Assembly (NCBI GenBank): GCA_009885535.1
Contig: VFKL01000109.1
Span: forward strand, 1-48,839
Length of the DNA: 48,839 nucleotides
Direction of reading: 5' to 3'
DNA from: Chitinophagaceae bacterium
GTDB lineage: Bacteria; Bacteroidota; Bacteroidia; Chitinophagales; Chitinophagaceae
Made by a program: the position numbers and the translations under genes. Below the pieces are notes generated by a model. It worked only from the letters and a program-made list of their open reading frames with translations. It did no database searches and had not been told where the DNA came from. Of the stretch, positions 9,307 through 17,611 are shown one piece after another (position 1 is the stretch's first letter; the number at the start of each line of letters is the position of its first letter).

Positions 9307-10119
9307 ATGTCTACAAAGAAAAGAATTTTATTCATTGCAAATGAAATTTCTCCTTACTTGGAATTAACAGAGTTTGCAGAAATCGTAAATAAATTAGCCG
9401 TATTGTCTAACGATAACAACTTCGAAGTTAGATGCATTATGCCAAAATTTGGTGTTATCAATGAAAGAAGACATCGTTTACACGAAGTAGTAAGATTATC
9501 AGGAATTAATGTAACCATTGATAATGATGATTATCCATTGGTTATAAAAGTTGCTTCCTTACCAAATGCAAGGTTGCAAGTTTATTTTTTAGATAATGAA
9601 GATTTTTTCAAAAGGAAATCTATTTTCGCAGATGATAAAGACAAATGGTTTGATGATAACGGATTAAGAACCGTATTGTTTTGTAAAGGCGCATTAGAAA
9701 CCGTGAAAAAATTTGGATGGCCTCCGGATATTATTCATTGTAGCGGTTGGATGACTGGTTTAATACCCATGTTTATTAAAGTGGCCTACAAAAAAGAACC
9801 CGTTTTTAGCAACAGTAAAGTGGTTTTTACCATTGGAAATAATACTTTCAAAGAAAAAATAGGAAGCGATTTTCCGAAATTGGCTACCATTAATGATTAT
9901 GTTACTAAAAAAGAGCTTGAAATTTTTAAAGACAACAACAACACGTCTATGTTCAAACTGGGCGCTCATTTTGCAGATGCAATTACATTCGGCGCTGAAA
10001 AAATAGATAAAAAACTCACGGAAGAATTTTCAAAAGTAAAAGGAAAAAAGATTTTGAAATTCGATGAGGAAAGTGATTTAACAGACTATTTACAGTTGTA
10101 TACCGATCTTGCGAACTAA
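9307..10119 (+). CDS. Glycogen/starch synthase-like protein, N-terminal (GT5) domain only
   Basis: The 270 residues resemble the N-terminal Rossmann half of GT5 glycogen/starch synthases: KRILFIANEISPYLELTEFAEIV at 4-26 corresponds to the ADP-glucose-binding start, and PPDIIHCSGWMTGLIPMFIK matches the PDIIHxHDW region. However, the K-x-G-G-L motif that contacts ADP-glucose is absent (the residues are YLELTEF) and the entire C-terminal GT-B half is missing; full enzymes are around 480 residues. It is therefore unlikely to be a normal glycogen synthase. It stands between panC and a DUF4270 lipoprotein. Its TAA stop forms the first three bases of a 109-bp repeat element. Confidence 0.75.
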   Translation: MSTKKRILFIANEISPYLELTEFAEIVNKLAVLSNDNNFEVRCIMPKFGVINERRHRLHEVVRLSGINVTIDNDDYPLVIKVASLPNARLQVYFLDNEDFFKRKSIFADDKDKWFDDNGLRTVLFCKGALETVKKFGWPPDIIHCSGWMTGLIPMFIKVAYKKEPVFSNSKVVFTIGNNTFKEKIGSDFPKLATINDYVTKKELEIFKDNNNTSMFKLGAHFADAITFGAEKIDKKLTEEFSKVKGKKILKFDEESDLTDYLQLYTDLAN

Positions 10120-10225
10120 TACCAAATTGAATTAATAATTAGTTCAAAATTATCTAGTATAATACCGATGTGGTAGCTATTTGGGACAATTTTATTGGAC
10201 CATCACAGAAATCAAATCGGTATAA
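10117..10225 (+). mobile_element. 109-bp MITE-like element, copy 1
   Basis: Begins TAATACCAA and ends TCGGTATAA. The ends are imperfect inverted repeats (12 of 16 positions). The second copy (24492-24600) is in the opposite orientation; aligned without gaps, both are exactly 109 bp and match at about 88 positions by hand count. The first TAA is the stop codon of the upstream gene. The right end stops 19 bp before the DUF4270 ATG. It encodes no protein. Confidence 0.75.
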
Positions 10226-10244
10226 AAACAAATTGCTCAAAAAC

Positions 10245-11738
10245 ATGCAGGTTAAAAATTCGAAAATAATTACATTATTCATTTCTTTTGCAATACTTTT
10301 TTTCTGGGGATGTACAAAATTAGACACCACCAATCTAGGCGGTGATTTAATTCCTGAAGTAGATAATATAAATACATTTGCCGACACGCTGGATATCATT
10401 ACAGGTTCTGCAGCTTTTGAAGATTCTACAAAACTTAGTTTAACAGAAGAATACGCTTTGGGTAAAATATCCAATGATCCATTAATGGGCGGTACAGAAG
10501 CCAATCTGTATTTGCAGCTAAAACCTTCATACTATCCATACTACATCAGAAAAGTTGCAAACGATACATTGGTGAAAGCCGATTCTGTTGTTCTCTGTTT
10601 AAGTTATAAAGCTTTTTATGGTGATAGCAGTCAACCTATTCAATTACAAGTATATCAAGTAGCAAACGATGCCCGTGATCGCTGGGATTCAGTTCTGAGT
10701 TACAACACCATTAATTATGCACCAGCTGTCGATAATGATTTAGCCATTAGCGCTGTTAAAACAGTTGACATTAGAGCGATGAGCAATTTTGTGAAAATAG
10801 GCAAATTGGATTCTGTAAATAATCAAATACGAATTAAATTATCTGATCGTTTCAGAGATTCAATTTTCTCAAGAGATACTACTAGAAATAAAGGATTTAA
10901 TTCTGATTCTTTATTCCGATTATTTTGCAATGGATTTGCCATTAAAGCACTTAGTGGAAACGCATTGATGTATGTAAATTTATTGGAAACGCAAACCCGA
11001 TTGGAATTGCATTATCAAAAACGAAACGCTGGTGTTGTGGATACGGTTTACAATAGCTTTTATTTCAATTCTGGTTTACAAGGCGAAACTATTAGACGAT
11101 CTGCTGTTGCCAATAAAATTGTTCGTACTAGAAATGCATTGCCGAATGCCGATCAGGAAATATATTTACAAACTACGCCTGGTACTTATGCTACTTTAGA
11201 AATTCCTTCACTTGCCAATTACGGCAATAAAATTATTCATAGAGCAGAGATTCAAGTCAGTCAAATCCCTGACCCAATAAATGATAAAATATTTACAGAA
11301 GCAAATTACTTATATCTTGACCTTTTAGATTCTACAACTACGCCAAAATGGAAGCCCATTTATTATGATTTAAACCCCAATACTTTCTATGATCCAGATT
11401 TCAAAACTGCTGGGTATCCTTTTTTTCCTTTAAATGGGGATGTTGATTTTAGCTATTATGGTGGTTATATAAGAGAAAGAGAAATGCCATTTGGAACACA
11501 ATCGTATTATAATATAAACATCACCAGATATGTACAACAGCTGGTAACGAAACAAAGTTATAATTACAAAATGAGATTGTTCCCTGCACATAGTTTTTCT
11601 TATCCTCAATATAGTACGATATCTATTCCATATAGAAATGCAATAGCTTATGGTAGAACCCGCATTGGTGGTGGTGGAAATTCAAACCCCGCATACAGAA
11701 TGCGTGTAAGGGTTATTTATTCAAAAATTAAACCTTAG
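10245..11738 (+). CDS. DUF4270 family lipoprotein
   Basis: Secreted protein of unknown function found in Bacteroidota. Starting at ATG 10245, the N-terminus is a lipoprotein signal: basic MQVKNSK, a hydrophobic stretch, then the lipobox FFWGC with the acylated cysteine at residue 23. The following TKLDTTNLGGDLIPEVDN segment is characteristic of the DUF4270 N-terminus. The frame is open back to 10170, but those 25 codons lie inside the repeat element and would bury the signal peptide, so the later start is preferred. The 497-residue chain is mostly beta-type with no catalytic motif. It follows the glycogen-synthase-like gene and precedes metK. Confidence 0.87.
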   Translation: MQVKNSKIITLFISFAILFFWGCTKLDTTNLGGDLIPEVDNINTFADTLDIITGSAAFEDSTKLSLTEEYALGKISNDPLMGGTEANLYLQLKPSYYPYYIRKVANDTLVKADSVVLCLSYKAFYGDSSQPIQLQVYQVANDARDRWDSVLSYNTINYAPAVDNDLAISAVKTVDIRAMSNFVKIGKLDSVNNQIRIKLSDRFRDSIFSRDTTRNKGFNSDSLFRLFCNGFAIKALSGNALMYVNLLETQTRLELHYQKRNAGVVDTVYNSFYFNSGLQGETIRRSAVANKIVRTRNALPNADQEIYLQTTPGTYATLEIPSLANYGNKIIHRAEIQVSQIPDPINDKIFTEANYLYLDLLDSTTTPKWKPIYYDLNPNTFYDPDFKTAGYPFFPLNGDVDFSYYGGYIREREMPFGTQSYYNINITRYVQQLVTKQSYNYKMRLFPAHSFSYPQYSTISIPYRNAIAYGRTRIGGGGNSNPAYRMRVRVIYSKIKP

Positions 11739-11767
11739 ATTTTCTTTTTTCTTAATGTTGCAAATGA

Positions 11768-11797
11768 TTTGAAATTGATTTTATCCTATTATATTTG
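11768..11797 (+). promoter_or_regulatory. metK promoter, Bacteroidota type
   Basis: TTTG (11768-11771) and TATATTTG (11790-11797) are separated by 18 bp, matching the Bacteroidota -33/-7 consensus TTTG and TAnnTTTG. The start codon at 11819 leaves an untranslated leader of roughly 15 nt, so there is no room for a SAM riboswitch between promoter and gene. Confidence 0.65.
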
Positions 11798-11818
11798 CAA
11801 TCTAAAAAAATATATTTT

Positions 11819-13078
11819 ATGCCATATTTATTTACATCGGAGTCGGTGAGCGAAGGTCACCCAGATAAAGTTGCAGACCAAATTAGTGATGCACTTATCG
11901 ATAATTTTTTAGCTTTTGATCCATCAAGTAAAGTTGCTTGCGAAACATTAGTAACAACTGGTCAGGTTATTCTTGCCGGAGAAGTAAAATCTAAAGCTTA
12001 TTTAGATGTTCAGGAAATTGCTCGTGGTGTAATTCGTAAAATCGGATACACAAAAAGTGAATACATGTTTGAAGCAAATTCTTGCGGTATTTTATCAGCT
12101 ATTCATGAACAATCTAGCGATATCAATCAAGGCGTTGATAAAAAGAAAAAAGAGGAACAAGGCGCTGGTGATCAAGGTATGATGTTTGGTTATGCAACCA
12201 ACGAAACAGATGATTACATGCCTTTAGCATTAAATATTGCACACAAATTATTGGAAGAACTTGCTGCTCTAAGAAGAGAAAATAAGGATATAAAATACCT
12301 TCGCCCTGATGCAAAAAGTCAGGTAACATTAGAATACGACGACAACAACAAACCCGTTCGCATCGACGCGATTGTTGTATCTACTCAACATGATGATTTT
12401 GGAAAAGATGACAAAATGTTGGCGAAAATCAATAAAGACATCATCAGCATTTTAATTCCAAGAGTAAAAGCGAAGTATCCGAAATACGCACATCTTTTTA
12501 ATAATAAAATTAAATACCACATCAACCCTACTGGAAAGTTTGTAATTGGTGGTCCACATGGCGATACCGGTTTAACTGGTCGTAAAATAATTGTAGATAC
12601 TTATGGTGGAAAAGGTGCACATGGTGGTGGCGCATTCAGTGGAAAAGATCCTAGTAAAGTAGATCGTTCTGCAGCTTACGCTACACGTCATATCGCAAAA
12701 AATTTAGTAGCTGCTGGCTTGTGTGAAGAAGTGTTGGTACAAGTTTCTTACGCTATTGGTGTTGCTCAACCCACAAGTATCAACGTAGTTACCTATGGCA
12801 CTTCTAAAGTAGATTTATCAGATGGACAAATTGCTGAAAAAATCATGAAAATGAGTTGCTTCGATATGCGTCCTTATTTTATCGAACAAAGATTGAAATT
12901 AAGAAACCCAATGTACAGCGAAACTGCTGCTTATGGACACATGGGTCGTAAAAATGAAGTAGTTGAAAAAACATTTACTTCTCCTGAAGGTAAAAAAATA
13001 ACTAAAAAAGTAGAATTATTTACTTGGGAAAAATTGGATGCCATTAAAGAAGTAAAAAAGGTTTTTGGTTTGAAATAG
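11819..13078 (+). CDS. metK: S-adenosylmethionine synthetase
   Basis: Makes SAM from methionine and ATP. ATG at 11819 gives 419 residues beginning [20 protein letters not shown], which is the conserved start; the frame also opens at a TTG at 11795, which overlaps the -7 box and is rejected. Diagnostic motifs are [14 protein letters not shown] (ATP and metal binding), [30 protein letters not shown] and the P-loop-like [19 protein letters not shown]. It has its own promoter (11768-11797) and a strong terminator 28 bp after the stop, so it looks like a single-gene transcript. Confidence 0.98.
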   Translation: MPYLFTSESVSEGHPDKVADQISDALIDNFLAFDPSSKVACETLVTTGQVILAGEVKSKAYLDVQEIARGVIRKIGYTKSEYMFEANSCGILSAIHEQSSDINQGVDKKKKEEQGAGDQGMMFGYATNETDDYMPLALNIAHKLLEELAALRRENKDIKYLRPDAKSQVTLEYDDNNKPVRIDAIVVSTQHDDFGKDDKMLAKINKDIISILIPRVKAKYPKYAHLFNNKIKYHINPTGKFVIGGPHGDTGLTGRKIIVDTYGGKGAHGGGAFSGKDPSKVDRSAAYATRHIAKNLVAAGLCEEVLVQVSYAIGVAQPTSINVVTYGTSKVDLSDGQIAEKIMKMSCFDMRPYFIEQRLKLRNPMYSETAAYGHMGRKNEVVEKTFTSPEGKKITKKVELFTWEKLDAIKEVKKVFGLK

Positions 13079-13106
13079 TTTTTTTATTTCTCCTTTATAA
13101 AATTAA

Positions 13107-13134
13107 AACCATAAGTTCCGACTTATGGTTTTTT
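13107..13134 (+). terminator. Rho-independent terminator of metK
   Basis: Perfect 10-bp stem AACCATAAGT / ACTTATGGTT with a TCCG tetraloop, followed by TTTTG. Confidence 0.88.
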
Positions 13135-13160
13135 GTTTAATTATCCCTTAAATTAGATTC

Positions 13161-13934
13161 GTGAAAAATTTTAGACAACAACATCATCGCCCCAAAAAAA
13201 ATACGTTGATTATTGGAAGAGAAGCCGTAATTAATGCATTAAAAGAAAGGAAACAATTGGAACGTATTTATCTACAATCAAATGTACATGGCGATACAAT
13301 TGACGAAATTAAAACACTGGCAGCGCAAGAATTGGTTCCAATAAATAAAGTTCCTGTTGAAAAATTAAATGGCTTCAACATCAGCAACCACGAAGGTTGT
13401 ATTGCACAGATTTCTAAAATTCAATATCAGGATTTACAACAGATTATTTCATTTGTGGTGGAAAATGGAGAAACACCCTTGTTTATTATTTTGGATGGAG
13501 TAACCGATATTCGGAATATTGGTGCAATTGCCAGAAGTGCTTTCAGCTTTGGTGTTCATGCCATTATCATACCAGATAAAGGGGTTGGCGCATTAAATGA
13601 AGATGCAATATTGACTTCAGCTGGTGCGTTAGAGAAAATTGCAGTTTGTAGGGTAGGCAGTTTGATGAAAGCAGTTGATGAACTTCATTTGAATGGCATT
13701 AAAGTTTTTGCTAGTGAAATGATAGCAGAAAAAGCTTGTCAGAATATTGATTTTTCGGAGCCTTGCGCGATTGTAATGGGCGGCGAAGAACATGGGGTGT
13801 ATCCAGCATTAATGAAAATTTGCGACGATAAATTTAAGATTGCCATGCCAGGTGATTTTGAGTCTTTAAACGTTTCGGTGGCTACAGGTATTATCCTTTA
13901 TGAAGTTTCACGTCAACGGGTTCCAATAGCTTAA
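13161..13934 (+). CDS. rlmB: 23S rRNA 2'-O-methyltransferase, RlmB/TrmH (SpoU) family
   Basis: SpoU-type SAM-dependent RNA ribose methyltransferase; RlmB methylates G2251 of 23S rRNA in E. coli. The N-terminal substrate-binding domain starts at IIGREAVINALKERK (17-31). The C-terminal trefoil-knot domain has the three family motifs: LDGVTDIRNIGAIARSA, AIVMGGEEHGV, and LNVSVATGIILYE. Length 257 is typical. The start is a GTG codon at 13161; no in-frame ATG precedes the conserved region. Assignment to RlmB rather than another SpoU member is by overall architecture. Confidence 0.9.
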   Translation: MKNFRQQHHRPKKNTLIIGREAVINALKERKQLERIYLQSNVHGDTIDEIKTLAAQELVPINKVPVEKLNGFNISNHEGCIAQISKIQYQDLQQIISFVVENGETPLFIILDGVTDIRNIGAIARSAFSFGVHAIIIPDKGVGALNEDAILTSAGALEKIAVCRVGSLMKAVDELHLNGIKVFASEMIAEKACQNIDFSEPCAIVMGGEEHGVYPALMKICDDKFKIAMPGDFESLNVSVATGIILYEVSRQRVPIA

Positions 13935-13955
13935 GATTTTTTTAATCTAATTAAA

Positions 13956-14819
13956 ATGCAAAATAAACCATCCATCAAACTCATAGAATGCCCCCGAGAT
14001 GCCATGCAAGGTTGGCATGAATTTATTCCAACTGTTGATAAAATAAGATATATAAATAGGCTATTGAATGTAGGGTTTGATACCATAGATTTTGGCAGTT
14101 TTGTTTCGCCGAAAGCAATCCCACAGATGGCTGACACAAAAGCTGTTTTAGAAAATCTCGACCTTTCAAAAACATCCTCAAAGTTGTTGGCCATCGTTGC
14201 AAATAAAAGAGGAGCAGAAGATACAGTGGCGTATAATCAAATCAATTTTCTCGGCTTTCCCTTTTCAATTTCCGAAACTTTTCAACAACGAAATACAAAT
14301 ACTTCAATTGAGCAGTCATTTAATCAAGTGCTCGAAATTCAAGATTTGTGTGTTCGTAATAATAAAAAGTTAGTCATTTATATTTCGATGGGTTTTGGAA
14401 ATCCTTATGGTGATGCCTATCACGAAGAAATGGTTTTTGAATGGGCGAACAAACTGGCAAATGTTGGAACTGAAATTATTTCTTTAGCTGATACGGTGGG
14501 ATTAGCCACTCCAGAGCAAATTGAACGAACAACAAAATTTCTGATTCAATCTATGCCGAATGTGGAAATAGGCGTGCATCTTCACTCATCGCCAACCAAT
14601 TGGAAACAAAAAGCTGAAGCTGCGTATAATGCAGGTTGTATTCGATTTGATGGCGCCATCAATGGCATTGGTGGTTGCCCAATGGCAGGAGATAACCTCG
14701 TAGGAAATATGAATACTAATTTGATGATTGATTTTTTTAATGAAAAGGAAATTTCACTACATCTCGATAATGCTACATTGGCTGATGCTATTCAAATCGC
14801 AACTGAAATATTTATCTAA
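13956..14819 (+). CDS. Hydroxymethylglutaryl-CoA lyase family protein
   Basis: TIM-barrel aldolase of the HMGL-like family, predicted to split HMG-CoA into acetoacetate and acetyl-CoA in leucine degradation. The N-terminal LIECPRDAMQGW (8-19) corresponds to the metal- and substrate-binding RDxxQ region, ADTVGLATPEQI to the mid-barrel, GVHLHSSP to the metal-binding histidines, and DGAINGIGGCPMAGDN to the catalytic cysteine loop (canonical GGCP). Length 287 matches the family. It begins 21 bp after rlmB and is followed 37 bp later by the GSCFA gene. Related DRE-TIM enzymes (homocitrate synthase-like) are usually longer, so the lyase call is favoured. Confidence 0.88.
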   Translation: MQNKPSIKLIECPRDAMQGWHEFIPTVDKIRYINRLLNVGFDTIDFGSFVSPKAIPQMADTKAVLENLDLSKTSSKLLAIVANKRGAEDTVAYNQINFLGFPFSISETFQQRNTNTSIEQSFNQVLEIQDLCVRNNKKLVIYISMGFGNPYGDAYHEEMVFEWANKLANVGTEIISLADTVGLATPEQIERTTKFLIQSMPNVEIGVHLHSSPTNWKQKAEAAYNAGCIRFDGAINGIGGCPMAGDNLVGNMNTNLMIDFFNEKEISLHLDNATLADAIQIATEIFI

Positions 14820-14856
14820 TCTTTTGTTTAAAATATAATTGTTTCAATAAATAAAA

Positions 14857-15843
14857 ATGGAATTCAGATTACCGTTTACACCAAAACCTTTTGTTCATAA
14901 ATTAGCGCATCATCATCATTTATTTTTGGCAGGATCTTGTTTCACCGAACAAATCGGCGCCAAGTTGACCAATTATAAATTCAAGACCATCGATAATCCC
15001 AATGGGATTTTGTTTAATCCGATTAGCATTTCAGAAAATATCATATCATACATCGACCAAAAAATGTATAAGGAAAATGATTTGTTTTTGAACAATGAAA
15101 TTTGGGGAAGTTGGAATCACCATACCCGATTTTCGGATGTGAATCCAGCGCAAGCTTTAGAAAAAATAAATCAATCACAAAAAGCCGCACATGATTTTTT
15201 AAAAAAAGCAGATTGGTTAATCATCACATTAGGGTCTTCTTATGTGTATGAGTTGAAAAATAATAAAGTGGTTGCCAATTGCCATAAAGTGCCTACGGAT
15301 AAATTCAACAAAAAATTATTGTCGGCTTTGGAAGTTGAAAATACACTTCAAATTATGTTGGAAAAGTTGAAATCATTTAACCCAACTATAAAAGCAATCT
15401 TTACCATAAGCCCGGTTAGGCATCTTCGTGATGGGTTTGTAGAAAATAATAGAAGCAAAGCCAATCTCATTTCTGCAGTACACGATATAGTGTCTTCTAA
15501 TGAAGACTGTTTTTATTTTCCTTCTTATGAATTGGTAATAGACGACCTACGGGATTATCGTTTTTATGCCGAAGATATGGTGCATCCCAATTACCAAGCC
15601 ACGCAATATGTTTGGGAGAAATTCACAACTGCTTGTATTGATGAAAAATCGCTTTTAATCATGAAAGAAATTGGAATTATAAATGCTGCCAAAAATCACC
15701 GTCCTTTTAATCCAACTTCAAATCAACACCTTCAATTTTTAAAAACCAATTTGGAAAAAACGGTGCAACTTCAGCAATCAAATCCATATATAGATTTGAC
15801 TACGGAGCTTGATTTTTTTGAATCCGGGATAAATAATTTTTAA
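14857..15843 (+). CDS. GSCFA domain-containing protein
   Basis: The family is named for a GSCFA motif, present here as LAGSCFTEQIG at residues 25-35. It is an SGNH/GDSL-like fold: the GSCF serine would be the nucleophile, and EDMVHPNYQATQYVWEKF near residue 242 supplies the DxxH-type C-terminal pair. IFTISPVRHLRDGF is another conserved family block. The 328-residue protein has no signal peptide, so it is probably cytoplasmic. Its substrate is unknown; an esterase or acyltransferase activity is an inference from the fold. It lies 37 bp after the HMG-CoA lyase gene. Confidence 0.87.
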   Translation: MEFRLPFTPKPFVHKLAHHHHLFLAGSCFTEQIGAKLTNYKFKTIDNPNGILFNPISISENIISYIDQKMYKENDLFLNNEIWGSWNHHTRFSDVNPAQALEKINQSQKAAHDFLKKADWLIITLGSSYVYELKNNKVVANCHKVPTDKFNKKLLSALEVENTLQIMLEKLKSFNPTIKAIFTISPVRHLRDGFVENNRSKANLISAVHDIVSSNEDCFYFPSYELVIDDLRDYRFYAEDMVHPNYQATQYVWEKFTTACIDEKSLLIMKEIGIINAAKNHRPFNPTSNQHLQFLKTNLEKTVQLQQSNPYIDLTTELDFFESGINNF

Positions 15844-16000
15844 TTAATCTTTAATTTTTCAAATAAAAGCAATAACTTTCTTTAAGATTTTACCAAAACT
15901 AACTTTTTAACCAACTTTGTTATTCATGGAAATTAGGTTCAAAATCAACTGGACTTAATTTTTCGAATAAACTATTTTAGCATTAATTAAAAGCATTTTT

Positions 16001-16690
16001 ATGAAATCAATTAAATTGATAATTGCACTTTTTTTATTTTCATTTGCTACACAAGCACAGCGTATAAATAAAATTTTCATTAAAGAAAAAGGCGCATTAA
16101 TTGTTACCAGTTTTTTATTGAGTGAAAATGTAGTTATACAAGTTGCTCAGGATGGTTCTATTTCTAGTTGGGGAGTAGATAAATATTCAGGTAGAGGCAC
16201 TGATTATATTCAACGCCCATTAGAAGCGTTTACGGGTAGGATTGAATATTATACCGAAAAAGAAAACGAAGCATTTAGAGGAAAAATAAAATACATTGGA
16301 AGCACTATACTTACCTATTACGCAAGTTTTGATGAGAAAACAATGGTTGGTAAATTGAAAAGTATCGGTCCAATAAAAATTACTTATAACACAGTTTATG
16401 ACGATGCAACAGCAGTTGGAAAAATAAAGTCAATTGGACAAATGAATTATGCATACTACAGTTCATTTGACAATAATGCATATAAAGGAAAGATAAAAGC
16501 CACTGGTAATGTAGGTTTCACGTATTATTCTTCAACGGATGATAAAGCATTTTCTGGCAAAATAAAAACATTCAACAACGTAGGGTTTTCATATTATTCT
16601 TCTTTAGATCAGCCAAGTTTAAGGGGTGCACAAAAAACGGGAAATACAATGCAAGTGGTTAATGGCATCACGTATTATTTGTGGCAATAA
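16001..16690 (+). CDS. Exported protein of unknown function with six 23-residue repeats
   Basis: I do not recognise a named family. The first ~20 residues form a signal peptide (MKSIKLIIALFLFSFATQAQ). From residue 94 the chain is built from units starting GKIKxIG at 94, 117, 140, 163, 186 and 209, a period of exactly 23 residues; each full unit ends in a YYSSFD-type segment (the last is degenerate, GAQKTG). Alternating small, aromatic and lysine positions suggest a beta-hairpin or beta-solenoid repeat. The protein ends soon after the repeats (229 residues). It stands alone between the GSCFA gene and a palindrome array, with 157 bp upstream. Confidence 0.75.
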   Translation: MKSIKLIIALFLFSFATQAQRINKIFIKEKGALIVTSFLLSENVVIQVAQDGSISSWGVDKYSGRGTDYIQRPLEAFTGRIEYYTEKENEAFRGKIKYIGSTILTYYASFDEKTMVGKLKSIGPIKITYNTVYDDATAVGKIKSIGQMNYAYYSSFDNNAYKGKIKATGNVGFTYYSSTDDKAFSGKIKTFNNVGFSYYSSLDQPSLRGAQKTGNTMQVVNGITYYLWQ

Positions 16691-16723
16691 GCAAATGATT
16701 TATTGTTTTTTGATATTGATGTT

Positions 16724-16836
16724 GCTCCATAGGAGCGTTACCACACTAGCTCCATAGGAGCGTTATCCCATTAGCTCCAGAGGAGCGGTATCAAAATAGC
16801 TCCAGAGGAGCGACATATGAATAGCTCCGTAGGAGC
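16724..16836. repeat. Array of five GCTCC-NNN-GGAGC palindromes, 25-bp period
   Basis: Cores GCTCCATAGGAGC or variants start at 16724, 16749, 16774, 16799 and 16824, a spacing of exactly 25 bp. Each core is a perfect 5-bp inverted repeat around 3 nt; the 12-bp linkers are A/T-rich and vary (for example GTTATCCCATTA). It fills the gap between the convergent repeat-protein gene and miaE. A second array with the same phase is at 34203-34265. Confidence 0.88.
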
Positions 16837-16889
16837 GGCACAATGTTTGGATGTTTATTTAAATTTTCGATTTTAAAATGATCTTGAAA

Positions 16890-17504
16890 TTAATGAATCC
16901 TATCGCCCCTAACCTCTGTGCTGTTCATCAATTCTTTTTCGAATTCTAGCCATGCATTCCACCTTTTTCGAACAATTTTTTTGTCGATATAATGTTCGGC
17001 AAGATTTATAAACATGGTATAATGACCGGCCTCACTTTCCATGAACTTTCTATAAAATTTACGCATGTAAGCATCTTCCATTCCTTCACTCAATCTTTTA
17101 AATCTTTCGCAGCTTCTTGCTTCAATTAACGCCATTATCAGCATTTGATCTAAAAAACGTTCATCCGGACTGCCGCCTTTTACTTGGAAGTCGATTAATT
17201 TATTCACATACACATCTTTTCTTTGTCGACCCAATTTTAAATTGCGTTTTTTTAATTCGGCGAGTACCATTCTAAAATGTCCCCATTCTTCGGTGACAAT
17301 TGGACTTAACTCATCTACTACAAAATCTTTTTCGGCATTTTTTTGAATTAGAGAAATGCAGGTGGTTGCAGCTTTTTGCTCGCAATAAGCATGGTCGGTA
17401 AGGATTTCTTCTAATGAGATTTCTGCCAAATTAACCCATCTTGGATCAGTAGGCAATTGCAATCCTAAAATATTTTTTGTATGTTCACTTAATGGCTTTT
17501 CCAT
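16890..17504 (-). CDS. miaE: tRNA-(ms2io6A37)-hydroxylase, MiaE family
   Basis: MiaE is a di-iron ferritin-like monooxygenase that hydroxylates the isopentenyl group of 2-methylthio-N6-isopentenyladenosine at tRNA position 37. Ligand-type residues are visible in the expected order: HAYCEQKAA (H38, E42), EEWGHF (E73, H76), IEARSCERF (E128) and ESEAGHYTMF (E158, H161). The ATG at 17502-17504 is preferred to the TTG two codons upstream; the protein is then 204 residues, a normal length. The tRNA thiolation and isopentenylation genes (miaA, miaB) are not in this window. Confidence 0.92.
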   Translation of the reverse strand: MEKPLSEHTKNILGLQLPTDPRWVNLAEISLEEILTDHAYCEQKAATTCISLIQKNAEKDFVVDELSPIVTEEWGHFRMVLAELKKRNLKLGRQRKDVYVNKLIDFQVKGGSPDERFLDQMLIMALIEARSCERFKRLSEGMEDAYMRKFYRKFMESEAGHYTMFINLAEHYIDKKIVRKRWNAWLEFEKELMNSTEVRGDRIH

Positions 17505-17611
17505 ACTCAAAAATAATTCATGGATTTTTATCTACAAGCATTTTTTTAATTTGGGGATAATATGATAAACGTATGAGCCAAATTTGAATTAATTTAGAAT
17601 TTTAAATCTTT

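Noticed and set aside
9307-10119. Pseudogene call for the glycogen-synthase-like protein
   Set aside because: No frameshift remnants follow; the next bases are a repeat element and then the DUF4270 gene, and the reading frame is clean.
10170-10244. Longer N-terminus of the DUF4270 protein
   Set aside because: These codons fall mostly in the 109-bp repeat element and would place 25 residues before a clear lipoprotein signal peptide.
11738-11819. SAM riboswitch before metK
   Set aside because: The promoter leaves only about 15 nt of leader; no structured element fits.
16724-16836. Possible CRISPR array
   Set aside because: Units are 13-bp palindromes with 12-bp linkers; repeats and spacers are far too short and no cas genes are present.
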